Of a DNA stretch of 64,000 bases, positions 7,868 to 16,454 are shown one piece after another (position 1 is the stretch's first letter; each line of letters starts with the position of its first letter). This stretch comes from LMUY01 sp964242925. Lineage in GTDB: Bacteria > Pseudomonadota > Alphaproteobacteria > Acetobacterales > Acetobacteraceae. The notes beneath the pieces are model-generated. The model saw only the letters and a list, made by a program, of their open reading frames with translations, was not told the origin of the DNA and ran no database searches. Location of the stretch: NCBI GenBank assembly GCA_964242925.1, contig CAXTBW010000002.1, forward strand, positions 1 to 64,000. The letters run 5' to 3'. Both the position numbers and the translations under genes were made by a program.

Positions 7868-8785
7868 ATGCAGCGGTTCGCCGAACCACGCCAGCCAGGC
7901 AGCCCCGCAACTAGAACCGGTCCGGACGCCTCAGGCGCCGAAGCGTCTTATCAGGTGGAAGTTCCCGCGACCGCTCGCCTCATCGGTGACCCAGTCGCCG
8001 ATCCAACCCCGGCCACGCTCAAGCTTTACGCCGGAGACTGGGCACGCTTCGTTCATTGGTGCCGCAAGCAGGGCTGCCCGGCACTGCCGGCCAGCTCTGA
8101 AACGCTCGCCACCTATCTGCTCACGATTGCCCCTACGCTCAGCCGTGGCGCGCTCGGCCGTCGCCGGGCCGCGATCGGCGCCATGCACCGGAAGGCAGGA
8201 TGGCCAACCCCGCTGCTGACTCCTGACAACCACAAGGCGCTCCGGGCTGCGGCCAAGCCGAGGCAGGCCGGGCTGCAAATTCGGCCGACGGCCACCGACC
8301 TGGTGCGGATGGCCACCAAATGCCCGAGCGATCTTCCGGGCCTGCGCGATCGCGCGCTCCTCCTGCTCGCCGCCGCTACGCTGAGCGCAAAGTGCGTCCC
8401 CGCGACCGTCGAGATGCAGCCGGGAGACGTCAACGCGACGGGTAGGACGGCGATCGTACCTCGGCTTTTCCTGCTGGCGCTCGATGCCGAGCACGTCCGG
8501 TTCACCGCATCAGGTTTGATGCTTCGCGTGCGCGCCCGTATCGACGAGGTGGCGCCGAGCCGCACCGTGACGCTGACCTGCGCTGCGCCGGCCGCAACCT
8601 GTCCAGTGCGCGCCCTGGAACAATGGCTGCGCAGCTCCGACACGGCGTTCGGGCCGGTGTTCCGCAAGGTCGACCGCTGGGGGAATGTCGAGCACGGGCG
8701 GCTCGCCCCCGATGCCTGGCATCGCATTCTGGCGCGACGCAGCGGATCGCCGCACGGGCGGCCATCCGTCAAGGGCAGTCGCTGA
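7868..8785 (+). CDS. Tyrosine-recombinase-like protein without recognisable active site
   Basis: The N-terminal half looks like the SAM-like core-binding domain of phage-type integrases: ATLKLYAGDWARFVHWC, then ETLATYL and LGRRRAAIGAMHRKAG. After it comes the start of the catalytic fold (LRDRALLLLAAATL). Where active enzymes have an Arg followed by SEL, this protein reads LSAKCVPATVEM, and it ends at about residue 305 before any HxxR or Tyr motif. It is therefore either a decayed integrase or a DNA-binding derivative. An in-frame ATG at 7778 would add 30 residues. Its stop overlaps the next ATG (TGATG at 8783-8787), so it heads a tightly coupled three-gene unit. Confidence 0.6.
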   Translation: MQRFAEPRQPGSPATRTGPDASGAEASYQVEVPATARLIGDPVADPTPATLKLYAGDWARFVHWCRKQGCPALPASSETLATYLLTIAPTLSRGALGRRRAAIGAMHRKAGWPTPLLTPDNHKALRAAAKPRQAGLQIRPTATDLVRMATKCPSDLPGLRDRALLLLAAATLSAKCVPATVEMQPGDVNATGRTAIVPRLFLLALDAEHVRFTASGLMLRVRARIDEVAPSRTVTLTCAAPAATCPVRALEQWLRSSDTAFGPVFRKVDRWGNVEHGRLAPDAWHRILARRSGSPHGRPSVKGSR

Positions 8786-9579
8786 TGGCGCGGTCGGCGG
8801 CCGACAAGGCGGAGCGAGCCGCCGACATGCTCGAGGCGTTCCTGAGGGACCCGGCGGCAGACGCGCCGGGGCCGGCTTCGCCGATGCGTGGCAGCCCCGC
8901 TGCAGAGGCGCCAACCGCGGACAGTCGAGCCGACGCGGCGCGGGCGCGAGCACCCGGGCTGCTTGCAGGGGGAGCGACATCTGCGGCAGCCGGCCTTCCG
9001 TTGCGGCTTGCGCATACCGATTGGCTGAGACACCGCTTGTTGGTGACCGGCGCTGGCGCGCAGGTGAGCGCGTTTCGGGACACGGCGTCCGGCGCGGGCA
9101 CGATCCCGTGGCGGCTCGATCTCGACAGCCTGGAGGAGGACTGGTTCCACCTGCTGGTCAACCCGGCCAGCCGCTCGTTGAGCCTGGCCGGCGCCCGGGC
9201 GCTGGCGGGCCAGTTGCGCGACGCCGTCGAGCGCCGCCACGCCATCGCCGCCGCGCGGGTTGGCCGCAGCCGCGCTTGCCCGTTCGACCTGCATGCGCTG
9301 GTCCCGGTCCCGGCCGACATCCTCCGGCTCGGCCCTGACCACCCGGACGCACTCGCCTGGCTTTGGCGGCACTGGGGCACCACGCAATTGCTCCGCCACG
9401 TGGCGCCGGACATCGCCGGGAAGCCGTGGGTTGGACACCAGCCGAACGCCGGGGAGGACGAGCTTCGGCTCGGTTTCTGGTCTGCGGATTGGACGCCGTG
9501 GCGGGCCTTGGCGCAGATTCGGGCAGACTGGCCGAACCTCCGCTTCGCTGTGCAGCCTGACTACGCGACCGACGGATGA
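8785..9579 (+). CDS. Unknown protein with C-terminal YubB/DUF1281-like segment
   Basis: I do not recognise the whole 264-residue protein. The N-terminal third is alpha-helical and Ala/Arg-rich. The C-terminal half has LVPVPADILRLGP, LAWLWRHWGTTQLLRHV, FWSADWTPWRALAQI and WPNLRF. That order of W, G, T and W/P residues resembles the ferredoxin-like YubB/DUF1281 proteins found on plasmids and integrative elements; the resemblance is by eye only. The start at 8785 is chosen because the ATG overlaps the upstream stop, although the frame is open from 8623. Its stop overlaps the ATG of the kleisin-like gene. Confidence 0.55.
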   Translation: MARSAADKAERAADMLEAFLRDPAADAPGPASPMRGSPAAEAPTADSRADAARARAPGLLAGGATSAAAGLPLRLAHTDWLRHRLLVTGAGAQVSAFRDTASGAGTIPWRLDLDSLEEDWFHLLVNPASRSLSLAGARALAGQLRDAVERRHAIAAARVGRSRACPFDLHALVPVPADILRLGPDHPDALAWLWRHWGTTQLLRHVAPDIAGKPWVGHQPNAGEDELRLGFWSADWTPWRALAQIRADWPNLRFAVQPDYATDG

Positions 9580-10445
9580 CCGGTTTGGACATGCAGGCGC
9601 CCGGCCAAGGTGTTCTTGCGCTGGAAGATTGGGAGCAGCCGCCGCAACGGCGTGGACCGAACGCGCCGCCGGTGCTGGCGGTCGACGGCTTCGAGGGACC
9701 GCTCGACTGGCTGCTCGACCTCGCCCGCACCCGGCGGGTCGATCTGGCTCGGCTGTCCATCGCGGCCTTGATCGAGGCTTTCGAGAAAGCGCTGACCGCG
9801 GCGCTTGCAGGCTCCGACGTGCAGCCGACGACGCTAGGCCGGTGGGGTGATTGGCTGGTCATGGCGGCCGATCTCACCTTGCTGCGGTCACGGCTGTTGG
9901 CGCCAGCCGATGCCACCGAGGCGCAGGACGCGCAGAACGCCGCCGAACGGCTGTGGCGGCGTCTGCTGCACCGGGCCGAAGTCGTGCGCGCCGCGGACTG
10001 GTTGGAAACGCGGAGCCAGCTCGGGCGAGACGTGTTCAACCGTGGCCAGGCCGATGAGGATGGTCCGCTGCGGGCCGGACGGACGGGAGACACCACCGCC
10101 TTGCTGCGCGCCTGTCTGGTTGCGATCCGGCTGCCGCCGGATGCGGACGAACTGTTCCGTGTGCCGGGGCCGCCATTCTGGAGCGTCTCAGATGCCGCCG
10201 GACGGATACGGGACATGCTGCCGTTTATCGGAGAGGGCGGCGCATCTCTGGTGAGCTTCCTGCCGGAGGTGCCGACCGATGCGCCGGAGCGGGAACTGCG
10301 GTGCCGGGTCGCGGTGGCGGGGAATTTCGTGGCGGGGCTGGAACTGACGCGAGACGGAAGCATCGCTGTCCAGCAAGAAACAGCTTGGGCATGCATCCAG
10401 GTCAAGCAAAGGCAGGAGGCTCATATCCGCGCGGCTTCGGGCTGA
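9576..10445 (+). CDS. ScpA-like kleisin
   Basis: The 289-residue protein has the hallmark N-terminal motif of ScpA, the kleisin subunit of the SMC-ScpAB condensin: DGFEGPLDWLLDLARTRRVD at about residues 34-53, then the second-helix block WGDWLVMAADLTLLRSRLLA. The C-terminal winged-helix-like part also fits ScpA (VAVAGNFVAGLELTRDGSI). No ScpB or SMC gene is adjacent; instead it is the last member of an overlapping unit behind a recombinase-like gene. It is therefore more likely an accessory or plasmid-derived paralogue than the housekeeping ScpA. The ATG at 9576 overlaps the upstream stop (ATGA). Confidence 0.75.
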   Translation: MTGLDMQAPGQGVLALEDWEQPPQRRGPNAPPVLAVDGFEGPLDWLLDLARTRRVDLARLSIAALIEAFEKALTAALAGSDVQPTTLGRWGDWLVMAADLTLLRSRLLAPADATEAQDAQNAAERLWRRLLHRAEVVRAADWLETRSQLGRDVFNRGQADEDGPLRAGRTGDTTALLRACLVAIRLPPDADELFRVPGPPFWSVSDAAGRIRDMLPFIGEGGASLVSFLPEVPTDAPERELRCRVAVAGNFVAGLELTRDGSIAVQQETAWACIQVKQRQEAHIRAASG

Positions 10446-10555
10446 GCATCGTGGCCGCTCTCGATCAAGTCCGTGCAGCGTGTCCAGACGTTGCTGGATC
10501 AGCGTAGCCGCGAACCCCATTGGTCGCGCCCGCTTCGTCGCGCGTGCGCACGTGC

Positions 10556-11530
10556 TTACCCGCCCCTTGCGCTGGCGGCGGGAGCAGGCATCCCGACACG
10601 CGCATTGCGACGCATGGTTTGCGGCGGCTGGCCGTAGGCCCGCAGGAAGGCCCGGCGCATTCGCTCGCGGTCGGCGAACCCGGTCTCGTTCGCCACGATG
10701 TCGATAGAATGCCGCCCCTGCTCCATCATCACCCGAGCCGCCTCGACGCGCAGGTTCTCGACCGCCTTGGCCGGAGACTGGCCGGTCTCCGCGTGGAAGG
10801 CCCGGCTGAACTGGCGCGGGCTCAGATGCGCCGCGTCGGCCAACTGGTCGACCGACAGCGGCATGTTCAGGTTGCGCTTGGCATAGTCCAGCGCGCTCTG
10901 GATGCGGTCGGACTTGGCGTCGAGCTCGAGCAGCGCCGAATGCTGCGACTGGCCCCCGGCGCGGCGATGATGGATGACCAGCGTCTTGCTCACCATGCGG
11001 GTGATCTCCGCGCCGAGATCCTTCTCGACCATGCTCAACGCAAGGTCGATGCCGGCGGACATGCCGGCCGAGGTCCAAACCGACCCATCGGTGATGAAGA
11101 TGCGATCCTCCTCGACCTTGACCGCCGGGTAACGCTTCTGCAGCTCCCGCGCATGCGCCCAGTGCGTCGTCGCGCGGCGGCCGTCCAGCACGCCCGCCTC
11201 GGCCAGCACGAAGGCGCCTGTGCAAACGGATGCCAGGCGCCGCGACCGCAGCATGGCGCGCTGCACGAACGCGATGAGGGCCGGAGAGGAAGCAGCAAGG
11301 CCCGTGGCGCCGCCGACGACGATCGTGTCGAAGTGGCTGTCGTCGAACGCGTCGGTGTGGACGCTCACGCCTAGCGAGCTGCGGACCGCGCTGCCGGACT
11401 CGGATAGCAGGTGGACATCGTAGAACGGTCCGCCGGGGGACAGATTGGCGAATTCGAACACGGAAAGCGCTCCGAAGCCCATTACCTGAAAGCCGGGCGC
11501 AACGACGTAACCGACCCGCAGCATGGCCAT
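10556..11530 (-). CDS. GlxA-family transcriptional regulator (DJ-1/PfpI plus AraC HTH)
   Basis: The N-terminal about 190 residues form a DJ-1/PfpI-like amidotransferase fold with DTIVVGGATGL and the nucleophile-elbow region SVCTGAFVLAEAG. The C-terminal about 100 residues carry two AraC-type helix-turn-helix motifs (SVDQLADAAHLSPRQFSRAF and IVANETGFADRERMRRAF). The ATG at 11530 is preferred because AAGG lies just upstream; a Met at 11563 is also in frame. It is divergent from the SDR gene at 11636, which it may control. Confidence 0.9.
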   Translation of the reverse strand: MAMLRVGYVVAPGFQVMGFGALSVFEFANLSPGGPFYDVHLLSESGSAVRSSLGVSVHTDAFDDSHFDTIVVGGATGLAASSPALIAFVQRAMLRSRRLASVCTGAFVLAEAGVLDGRRATTHWAHARELQKRYPAVKVEEDRIFITDGSVWTSAGMSAGIDLALSMVEKDLGAEITRMVSKTLVIHHRRAGGQSQHSALLELDAKSDRIQSALDYAKRNLNMPLSVDQLADAAHLSPRQFSRAFHAETGQSPAKAVENLRVEAARVMMEQGRHSIDIVANETGFADRERMRRAFLRAYGQPPQTMRRNARVGMPAPAASARGG

Positions 11531-11635
11531 ATCCTTTGTCCTAAAAGGTGGTGTATCTGACATTTGCGCCGAATGCCAGCAGGCCTAGCTATCTCCTCAC
11601 CACCGGCATCGACCTGGTGAAGCGGAGACAAAACG

Positions 11636-12451
11636 ATGGCCAGCAACGCATATAGGGGGACGGCCCTGATCACCGGCGCGTCGACAGGCATCGGCGCCGT
11701 CTACGCGGACCGGCTTGCCCGGCGTGGCCATGACCTGATCCTGGTGGCGCGCAATGGCGACCGCCTGCACGCGCTGGCCACCCGGTTGAGCGATGCCACG
11801 GGCCGCGCGGTCGAGATCGTCGTAGCCGATCTGACCAACGCCGCCGACCTTGCCCGGGTGGAAACCGTTCTGCGCACCGATGCCAGCATCACGATGCTGG
11901 TCAACAACGCCGGTGTCGGATCAGCCGGGGCGTTGCTCGACTCCGACGTGGATCGGATGACCGACATGATCGCGCTCAACGTCAACGCGGTGGCCCGGCT
12001 GACCTATGCCGTCGCGCCGGCATTCGTCACACGCGGCGTTGGCGCGATCGTCAACATCGCATCGGTCGTGGCTATCGCGCCCGAGCTGCTCAACGGCGTT
12101 TACGGCGGCAGCAAGGCTTTCGTTCTCGCCTTCAGTCAATCGCTCCAGCACGAGCTTGCCGCCAAGGGCATCCGCGTGCAGGCGGTCCTGCCTGGCGCCA
12201 CGGCCACCGAGTTCTGGGACGTCGCTGGTCCTGGGCTTGCGAACATGCCTGCGACCATCCTGATGTCCGCCGAGGACGTGGTCGATGCGGCGCTTGCCGG
12301 CCTCGACCAGGGCGAACTTGTCACCATCCCATCGCTGCCTGATCTCACGGATTGGAACGCCTTCGAGGCTGCCCGACAGGCGCTGTCGCCCAACCTCTCC
12401 CGAATCAACCCGGGTGCGCGATACAGCCGCGCTTTGCATGAGGCAGCCTGA
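11636..12451 (+). CDS. Short-chain dehydrogenase/reductase
   Basis: This is a 271-residue classical SDR. It has the NAD(P)-binding TGASTGIG near the N-terminus, NNAGVGS, a catalytic Ser in NIASVVAI and the YGGSKAF Tyr-x-x-x-Lys block. It starts about 100 bases from the divergent GlxA-type regulator, a common arrangement for regulator and target. The following HD-domain gene begins two bases after its stop, so the two are probably cotranscribed. The substrate is unknown. Confidence 0.92.
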   Translation: MASNAYRGTALITGASTGIGAVYADRLARRGHDLILVARNGDRLHALATRLSDATGRAVEIVVADLTNAADLARVETVLRTDASITMLVNNAGVGSAGALLDSDVDRMTDMIALNVNAVARLTYAVAPAFVTRGVGAIVNIASVVAIAPELLNGVYGGSKAFVLAFSQSLQHELAAKGIRVQAVLPGATATEFWDVAGPGLANMPATILMSAEDVVDAALAGLDQGELVTIPSLPDLTDWNAFEAARQALSPNLSRINPGARYSRALHEAA

Positions 12452-12452
12452 G

Positions 12453-13106
12453 ATGGACGGGACCCACGCAGCTTCCCTCGGAGGGGTATCGGTTCCCGAT
12501 ACGAGCCTCGCCCGGGCCGTCACGGCGTTCGTGCGCGACACCGAGTCCGATCTGCTCTTCAACCACTCGAGCCGCGTCTACTGTTTCGGCGCACTTGCCG
12601 GCAGAAGACGCGGGCTGAACTTCGATGCAGAGCTGCTCTACACCGGGGCCATGTTCCACGATCTGGGCTTGATGCCGGGCCATAGCAGCGCGCACGAGCG
12701 GTTCGAGGTGGATGGCGCCAATGCCGCCAGGGATTTCCTCAAGGGTCATGGCATCGCGCAGGCGGACATCGACACGGTGTGGGCCGCCATCGCCCTGCAC
12801 ACGACGCCGGGCATCCCGCAGCACATGCATCCCGTCATCGCGCTCGTGACCGCCGGGGTGGAAATGGATGTATTAGGGCTCACCTACGGCGACTACGCCG
12901 CCGAAGTCAGGGAAGCTGTGGTGCGCGCCTATCCCCGTCCCGGGCGATTCAAGGAAGACATCATCCAGGCCTTTTACGACGGCATCCGGCACAAGCCCGG
13001 CACGACGTTCGGCAACGTCAAGGCGGACGTGATGGCCGACAAGGAGCCGCACTTCCATCGTGGCAATTTCTGCGAGGTGATCCGCAAATCGCGGTGGGAG
13101 ACCTGA
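12453..13106 (+). CDS. HD-domain protein, cyanamide hydratase-like
   Basis: The 217-residue protein has an early His in NHSSRVYCFGALAG, the HD pair in YTGAMFHDLGL, and further His residues in ALHTTPGIP and HMHPVIAL. This is the metal-binding layout of the HD superfamily and resembles the Ddi2/cyanamide hydratase-like group. The ATG at 12453 is chosen because it follows the SDR stop directly; an ATG at 12438 overlapping that gene is also possible. The substrate is not predictable. Confidence 0.8.
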   Translation: MDGTHAASLGGVSVPDTSLARAVTAFVRDTESDLLFNHSSRVYCFGALAGRRRGLNFDAELLYTGAMFHDLGLMPGHSSAHERFEVDGANAARDFLKGHGIAQADIDTVWAAIALHTTPGIPQHMHPVIALVTAGVEMDVLGLTYGDYAAEVREAVVRAYPRPGRFKEDIIQAFYDGIRHKPGTTFGNVKADVMADKEPHFHRGNFCEVIRKSRWET

Positions 13107-13207
13107 TCCCGTCGCCACCCTGTCCGGCACGACAGGCTTGGATCAAACCGCCTCGAAGCAATCCGTCGAGTCATCAAGGATCATGGCTATGCATGTAAGC
13201 ACGCGAC

Positions 13208-13740
13208 GTGCCGAGGGCGATTCCGCGGGCATCGGTTGACAAGCTGACCGCAAACACCGTCGCCATGAACGATGGCGCCGTCCTCTACTACGAGGATTGG
13301 GGCAGCGGCCCGGCCGTCGTCTTCAGCCACGGCTGCCCGCTGTCGTCCGACGCCTGGGAAAACCAGACGATGTTCCCTGCCGCGAACGGCTACCGCGTCA
13401 TCGCCCATGACCGCCGCGGGTTCGGCCGGTCAAGCCAGCCGGGCCGCGGCTGCGACTACGACACTTTCGCCGACGACCTCGCCGCCCTGGTCGACGCGCT
13501 CCACCTCATGGAGGCGACCTCCGTCGGTCACTCGATGGAAGGCGGCGAGGCATTGTCACTTCCTTGTTCCACTGCGACCGGTCGGCCTGAACGGCAGCGC
13601 GCATGGCGTCGAAGACCTCGATGGGCGCACGGTGAGGGTTCGTCGGGGTCTTCAACAGGAACGGCGTCACGGCGGCGACGAGCGCGATCTTGGCGACGGC
13701 CCATGACACTGAGCCAGCGATGGAGCCGATTGATGTGGAT
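13208..13740 (+). pseudogene. Alpha/beta-hydrolase (chloroperoxidase-like) broken by an internal inversion
   Basis: The plus strand encodes a normal alpha/beta-hydrolase N-terminus: DGAVLYYEDWGSGPAVVFSH, DRRGFGRSS and a nucleophile-elbow-like GHSMEGGE. After about 13555 the plus frame becomes unrelated Arg-rich sequence. The expected continuation of the family is instead found on the minus strand of the same stretch: VAKIALVAAVTPFLLKTP, APIEVFDAMRAA and ADRSQWNKEV at about 13700 down to 13557. The elbow reads G-H-S-M-E-G rather than the usual small residues. The rest of the fold, with the catalytic Asp and His, is absent. The gene is therefore dead, through a roughly 145-base inversion plus loss of the 3' end. 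Confidence 0.8.
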
Positions 13741-13790
13741 GCGACGTCCATCTAGTCTGCGCGACTGCACGGGACGCGTGGAGCAGCAGC

Positions 13791-14963
13791 ATGGGTGAAC
13801 GACCGGTCGATGTCGCCATCATCGGTGGCGGCATCATCGGATGCGCCGTTGCTTACTTCCTGCGCGACCTGGGTTATCCCGGCAGCGTCACCGTGTTCGA
13901 GAAGGACCACTCCTACCAGTTCGCCTCCACCGGCCGGTCCGCCGCGTCGATCCGCCAGCAGTTCACCACACCCGTGAACGTTGAGATGTCGCAGTTCTCG
14001 TTCCGCTTCCTCGAGGAGCTGAGCGACCGCTTCGGCGAGGACGGCGACATCGCACTGGTCAAGGGAGCCTACCTGCTGCTGGCCGACGCCGAGCGGGAGG
14101 AGATGCTGCGCAGCTGTCATCGCATCTTCCGGGATCTCGGATCGGACGTCGCCTGGCTTGAGCGCGAAGACCTGGTCGTGCGGTTTCCATGGCTCCGCAC
14201 CGATGACTTGGTGGGCGCCACCTATGGCCGCTCCGGCGAGGGCTGGTTCGATGCGCACATGCTGCTGCGCGTGCTGCGCCAGCAGGCCAAGCAGCGTGGC
14301 GTCACGTTCACCGAAGGCGAAGTGGTCGGCATCGACCGCGAGGGCGGACGGGTCACGCATGTGAGGATTTCGACCGGCGAGATCGTGCCGTGCGGGATCG
14401 CCGTGAACGCCGGCGGACCTTTCGGTGGCCAGGTCGCGGCGCTGGCGGGCTGCATGCTGCCAGTCGAGCCGCGCAAGCGGACGATGTTCGTCATTCAGGC
14501 GGCCCTCGACCATGTCGGCATGCCCTTCGTGTTCGACACGTCCGGCATCGCCATCCGGCCGGAGGGCGATCGGTTCATCTGCAGCGCCCTCCCGGACAAG
14601 GAGCGGGATCCGCACCCCGGCCTCGACTTCGAGCCGGATCACTACCTGTTCGAGGAGGCGCTCTGGCCGGCCCTGGCGCATCGCATCCCCGCTCTGGAGG
14701 AACTTCGCCTGCAAAGCGCCTGGTGCGGCCACTATGACATGAACCTGTTCGACCATAATGGCATCATCGGCCACCATCCCGACGTCGAGAACTTCATCTT
14801 CGCAAACGGCTTCTCTGGTCACGGCGTGATGCACGCCCCCGCAACAGGGCGGGGAGTCGCCGAGCTTATCGTAAACGGCCGCTACACGACGCTTGACCTC
14901 TCGCCTCTGGGGTATCACCGCCTTCGAGCAAATCAACCCATCCGCGAAGCCCTCGTCTACTGA
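13791..14963 (+). CDS. FAD-dependent oxidoreductase, DAO family
   Basis: The 390-residue protein has a Rossmann FAD-binding start, DVAIIGGGIIGCAVAYFL, an acidic residue at the end of the second strand (VFEKD), TGRSAASIRQQF in the flavin-attachment region and a C-terminal FANGFSGHGVMHAPATGRG. This is the sarcosine/dimethylglycine/D-amino-acid oxidase-like (DAO) family. It follows the broken hydrolase by about 50 bases and has no obvious partner gene. The substrate is probably an amine or amino acid, by family only. Confidence 0.88.
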   Translation: MGERPVDVAIIGGGIIGCAVAYFLRDLGYPGSVTVFEKDHSYQFASTGRSAASIRQQFTTPVNVEMSQFSFRFLEELSDRFGEDGDIALVKGAYLLLADAEREEMLRSCHRIFRDLGSDVAWLEREDLVVRFPWLRTDDLVGATYGRSGEGWFDAHMLLRVLRQQAKQRGVTFTEGEVVGIDREGGRVTHVRISTGEIVPCGIAVNAGGPFGGQVAALAGCMLPVEPRKRTMFVIQAALDHVGMPFVFDTSGIAIRPEGDRFICSALPDKERDPHPGLDFEPDHYLFEEALWPALAHRIPALEELRLQSAWCGHYDMNLFDHNGIIGHHPDVENFIFANGFSGHGVMHAPATGRGVAELIVNGRYTTLDLSPLGYHRLRANQPIREALVY

Positions 14964-14975
14964 GACTGCTAAGAT

Positions 14976-15401
14976 CTATGTCTGCCGACGAAACCAGAAG
15001 GCGTCCTTTACCGCCTCCATCCCGATCCGTTCGTAGAACCCCACGGCGTCGGGCACGGAAACCAGGAGGACGGCGACGCCTCCGCCAACTTGGCGGCGAA
15101 CCTCCTCCATCAGGCCTTGACCTACGCCGGACCCATGGGCAGAGGCGCAAACGGCGAGGTCGGCCACGTAGCAGGCCCAGGCGGAGTCAGTGATGCACCT
15201 CGCCAAGCCGAGCAGCGGCGCACCGGGCGCGTCCGCACGAGCCGTGACGACGAGGTTTGCCCCTTCAAGCATGGCGGACAGCCGTGCCGCGTCGTCGACC
15301 GGGCGAAGAGCCGCCAAGCCTGAGTCCACCAGCACGCGCCGGAACTCGGTCGACGCCAAGGCGTGCTCGCGGGCGTAGGTGATTTTGGATCGGCTGTTCA
15401 T
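14976..15401 (-). CDS. GNAT-family N-acetyltransferase
   Basis: This is a 141-residue single-domain protein. It has the acetyl-CoA binding segment CYVADLAVCASAHGSGVGQG followed by LMEEVRRQ, and the final VPDAVGFYERIGM strand-helix-strand typical of GNAT enzymes. It is convergent with the FAD oxidoreductase (12 bases apart) and divergent from the nitroreductase-like gene. The acceptor is unknown. Confidence 0.87.
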   Translation of the reverse strand: MNSRSKITYAREHALASTEFRRVLVDSGLAALRPVDDAARLSAMLEGANLVVTARADAPGAPLLGLARCITDSAWACYVADLAVCASAHGSGVGQGLMEEVRRQVGGGVAVLLVSVPDAVGFYERIGMEAVKDAFWFRRQT

Positions 15402-15573
15402 GCCTTGCAGAGTGCAACGGCCTCGTACGAAGCGGAAGCGGTCCGCAGCGCGAGGGACAAGCTGGACACGACGAACGGTTCGCGAAGCTCGACGTTTGAG
15501 CTCCTGCAGCTTTGCTCATACCGAGTGGGAGGGCTTACGGTCCGACCAGACGACACATGATGCAGGACGCGCA

Positions 15574-16410
15574 ATGAACGACATCGCAGCCGATACGCGC
15601 TTTTCCGCTCTGCACGCTCGGTATGGGGCTGGGGCGGAGCTTGGGCACGCCGGGCCATGGAACGAGGCGATCGACAGCTTGCTGCGGCATCGGTCTGTGC
15701 GCGCCTACAAGACGGACGCGTTGCCGGCGGGCACGTTGGAGATTTTGGTCGCCGCGGCGCAATCCGCCGCAACATCGTCGAACATGCAGGCTTGGTCCGT
15801 GGTCGCCGTGACCAACCCCGACACCAAAGCCGCGCTGGCGGCGGTCGCGGCACGGCAGGCGCATATCGAGCAGTGCCCGCTTTTCCTGGTCTGGGTCGCC
15901 GACCTGTCGCGCCTGCAACGGGTGGGCCTTGCGGCAGGACAAACGCTGGAGGCGCTGCCCTACCTCGAGACGTTCCTGGTCGCGGCGATGGATGCCGCCA
16001 TCGCCGCGCAGAACGCCGCCGTCGCGGCAGAGAGCCTGGGCCTCGCCACGGTCTATATCGGCGCGCTGCGAAACGACGTGGAACGGGTCGCATCGCTGCT
16101 CGGCTTGCCGCCGGGTTCGTTCGCCGTCACCGGGCTGTGCGTCGGTTACGCCGACGAGGCCGTTCCCGCCATGGTGAAGCCCCGGTTGCCGCAGTCGGTC
16201 GTCCTTCATCGGGAGCGTTACGACAGCGCGGCAGAGACCGTCGGCGTGGCTGCATACGACCGCGCGCTCGAGGCGTTCAGCGCCGCGGCCGAGCGATCCT
16301 CGTACAGTTGGACGGCGCGGGTGATGTCGCGCATGGGCCAGGTTTCTGCGCTGGCAGGAAGGGATCGCCTCAGGGACGCGCTGATGCGATTGGGCTTCCC
16401 GCTCCGGTAG
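15574..16410 (+). CDS. NADPH-dependent nitroreductase-family flavoprotein (NfsA/FRP-like)
   Basis: The 278-residue protein shows the FMN-binding HRSVRAYKTDALPAGTL block, SSNMQAWSVVAV, the central AAESLGLATVYIGALRN helix-strand and a C-terminal extension ending SRMGQVSALAGRDRL. This is the NADPH-oxidoreductase/NfsA type of the nitroreductase superfamily. The ATG at 15574 is the first that excludes the region overlapping the divergent GNAT gene. It lies next to a flavin-dependent monooxygenase gene and could supply reduced FMN to it; that link is inferred. Confidence 0.85.
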   Translation: MNDIAADTRFSALHARYGAGAELGHAGPWNEAIDSLLRHRSVRAYKTDALPAGTLEILVAAAQSAATSSNMQAWSVVAVTNPDTKAALAAVAARQAHIEQCPLFLVWVADLSRLQRVGLAAGQTLEALPYLETFLVAAMDAAIAAQNAAVAAESLGLATVYIGALRNDVERVASLLGLPPGSFAVTGLCVGYADEAVPAMVKPRLPQSVVLHRERYDSAAETVGVAAYDRALEAFSAAAERSSYSWTARVMSRMGQVSALAGRDRLRDALMRLGFPLR

Positions 16411-16454
16411 CTGAGTGCGGTCGGCCATCTTCAGCGCCATGCGACCGCGCGCGC

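Noticed and set aside
10446..10555. Possible end of a mobile element or a fourth gene after the kleisin
   Set aside because: Only short fragments in several frames were seen; no terminal inverted repeat, target duplication or att-like copy was found near either end of the module.
13506..13751. A separate small minus-strand gene
   Set aside because: Its hydrolase-like sequence is the inverted middle of the broken plus-strand gene, with no start or fold of its own.
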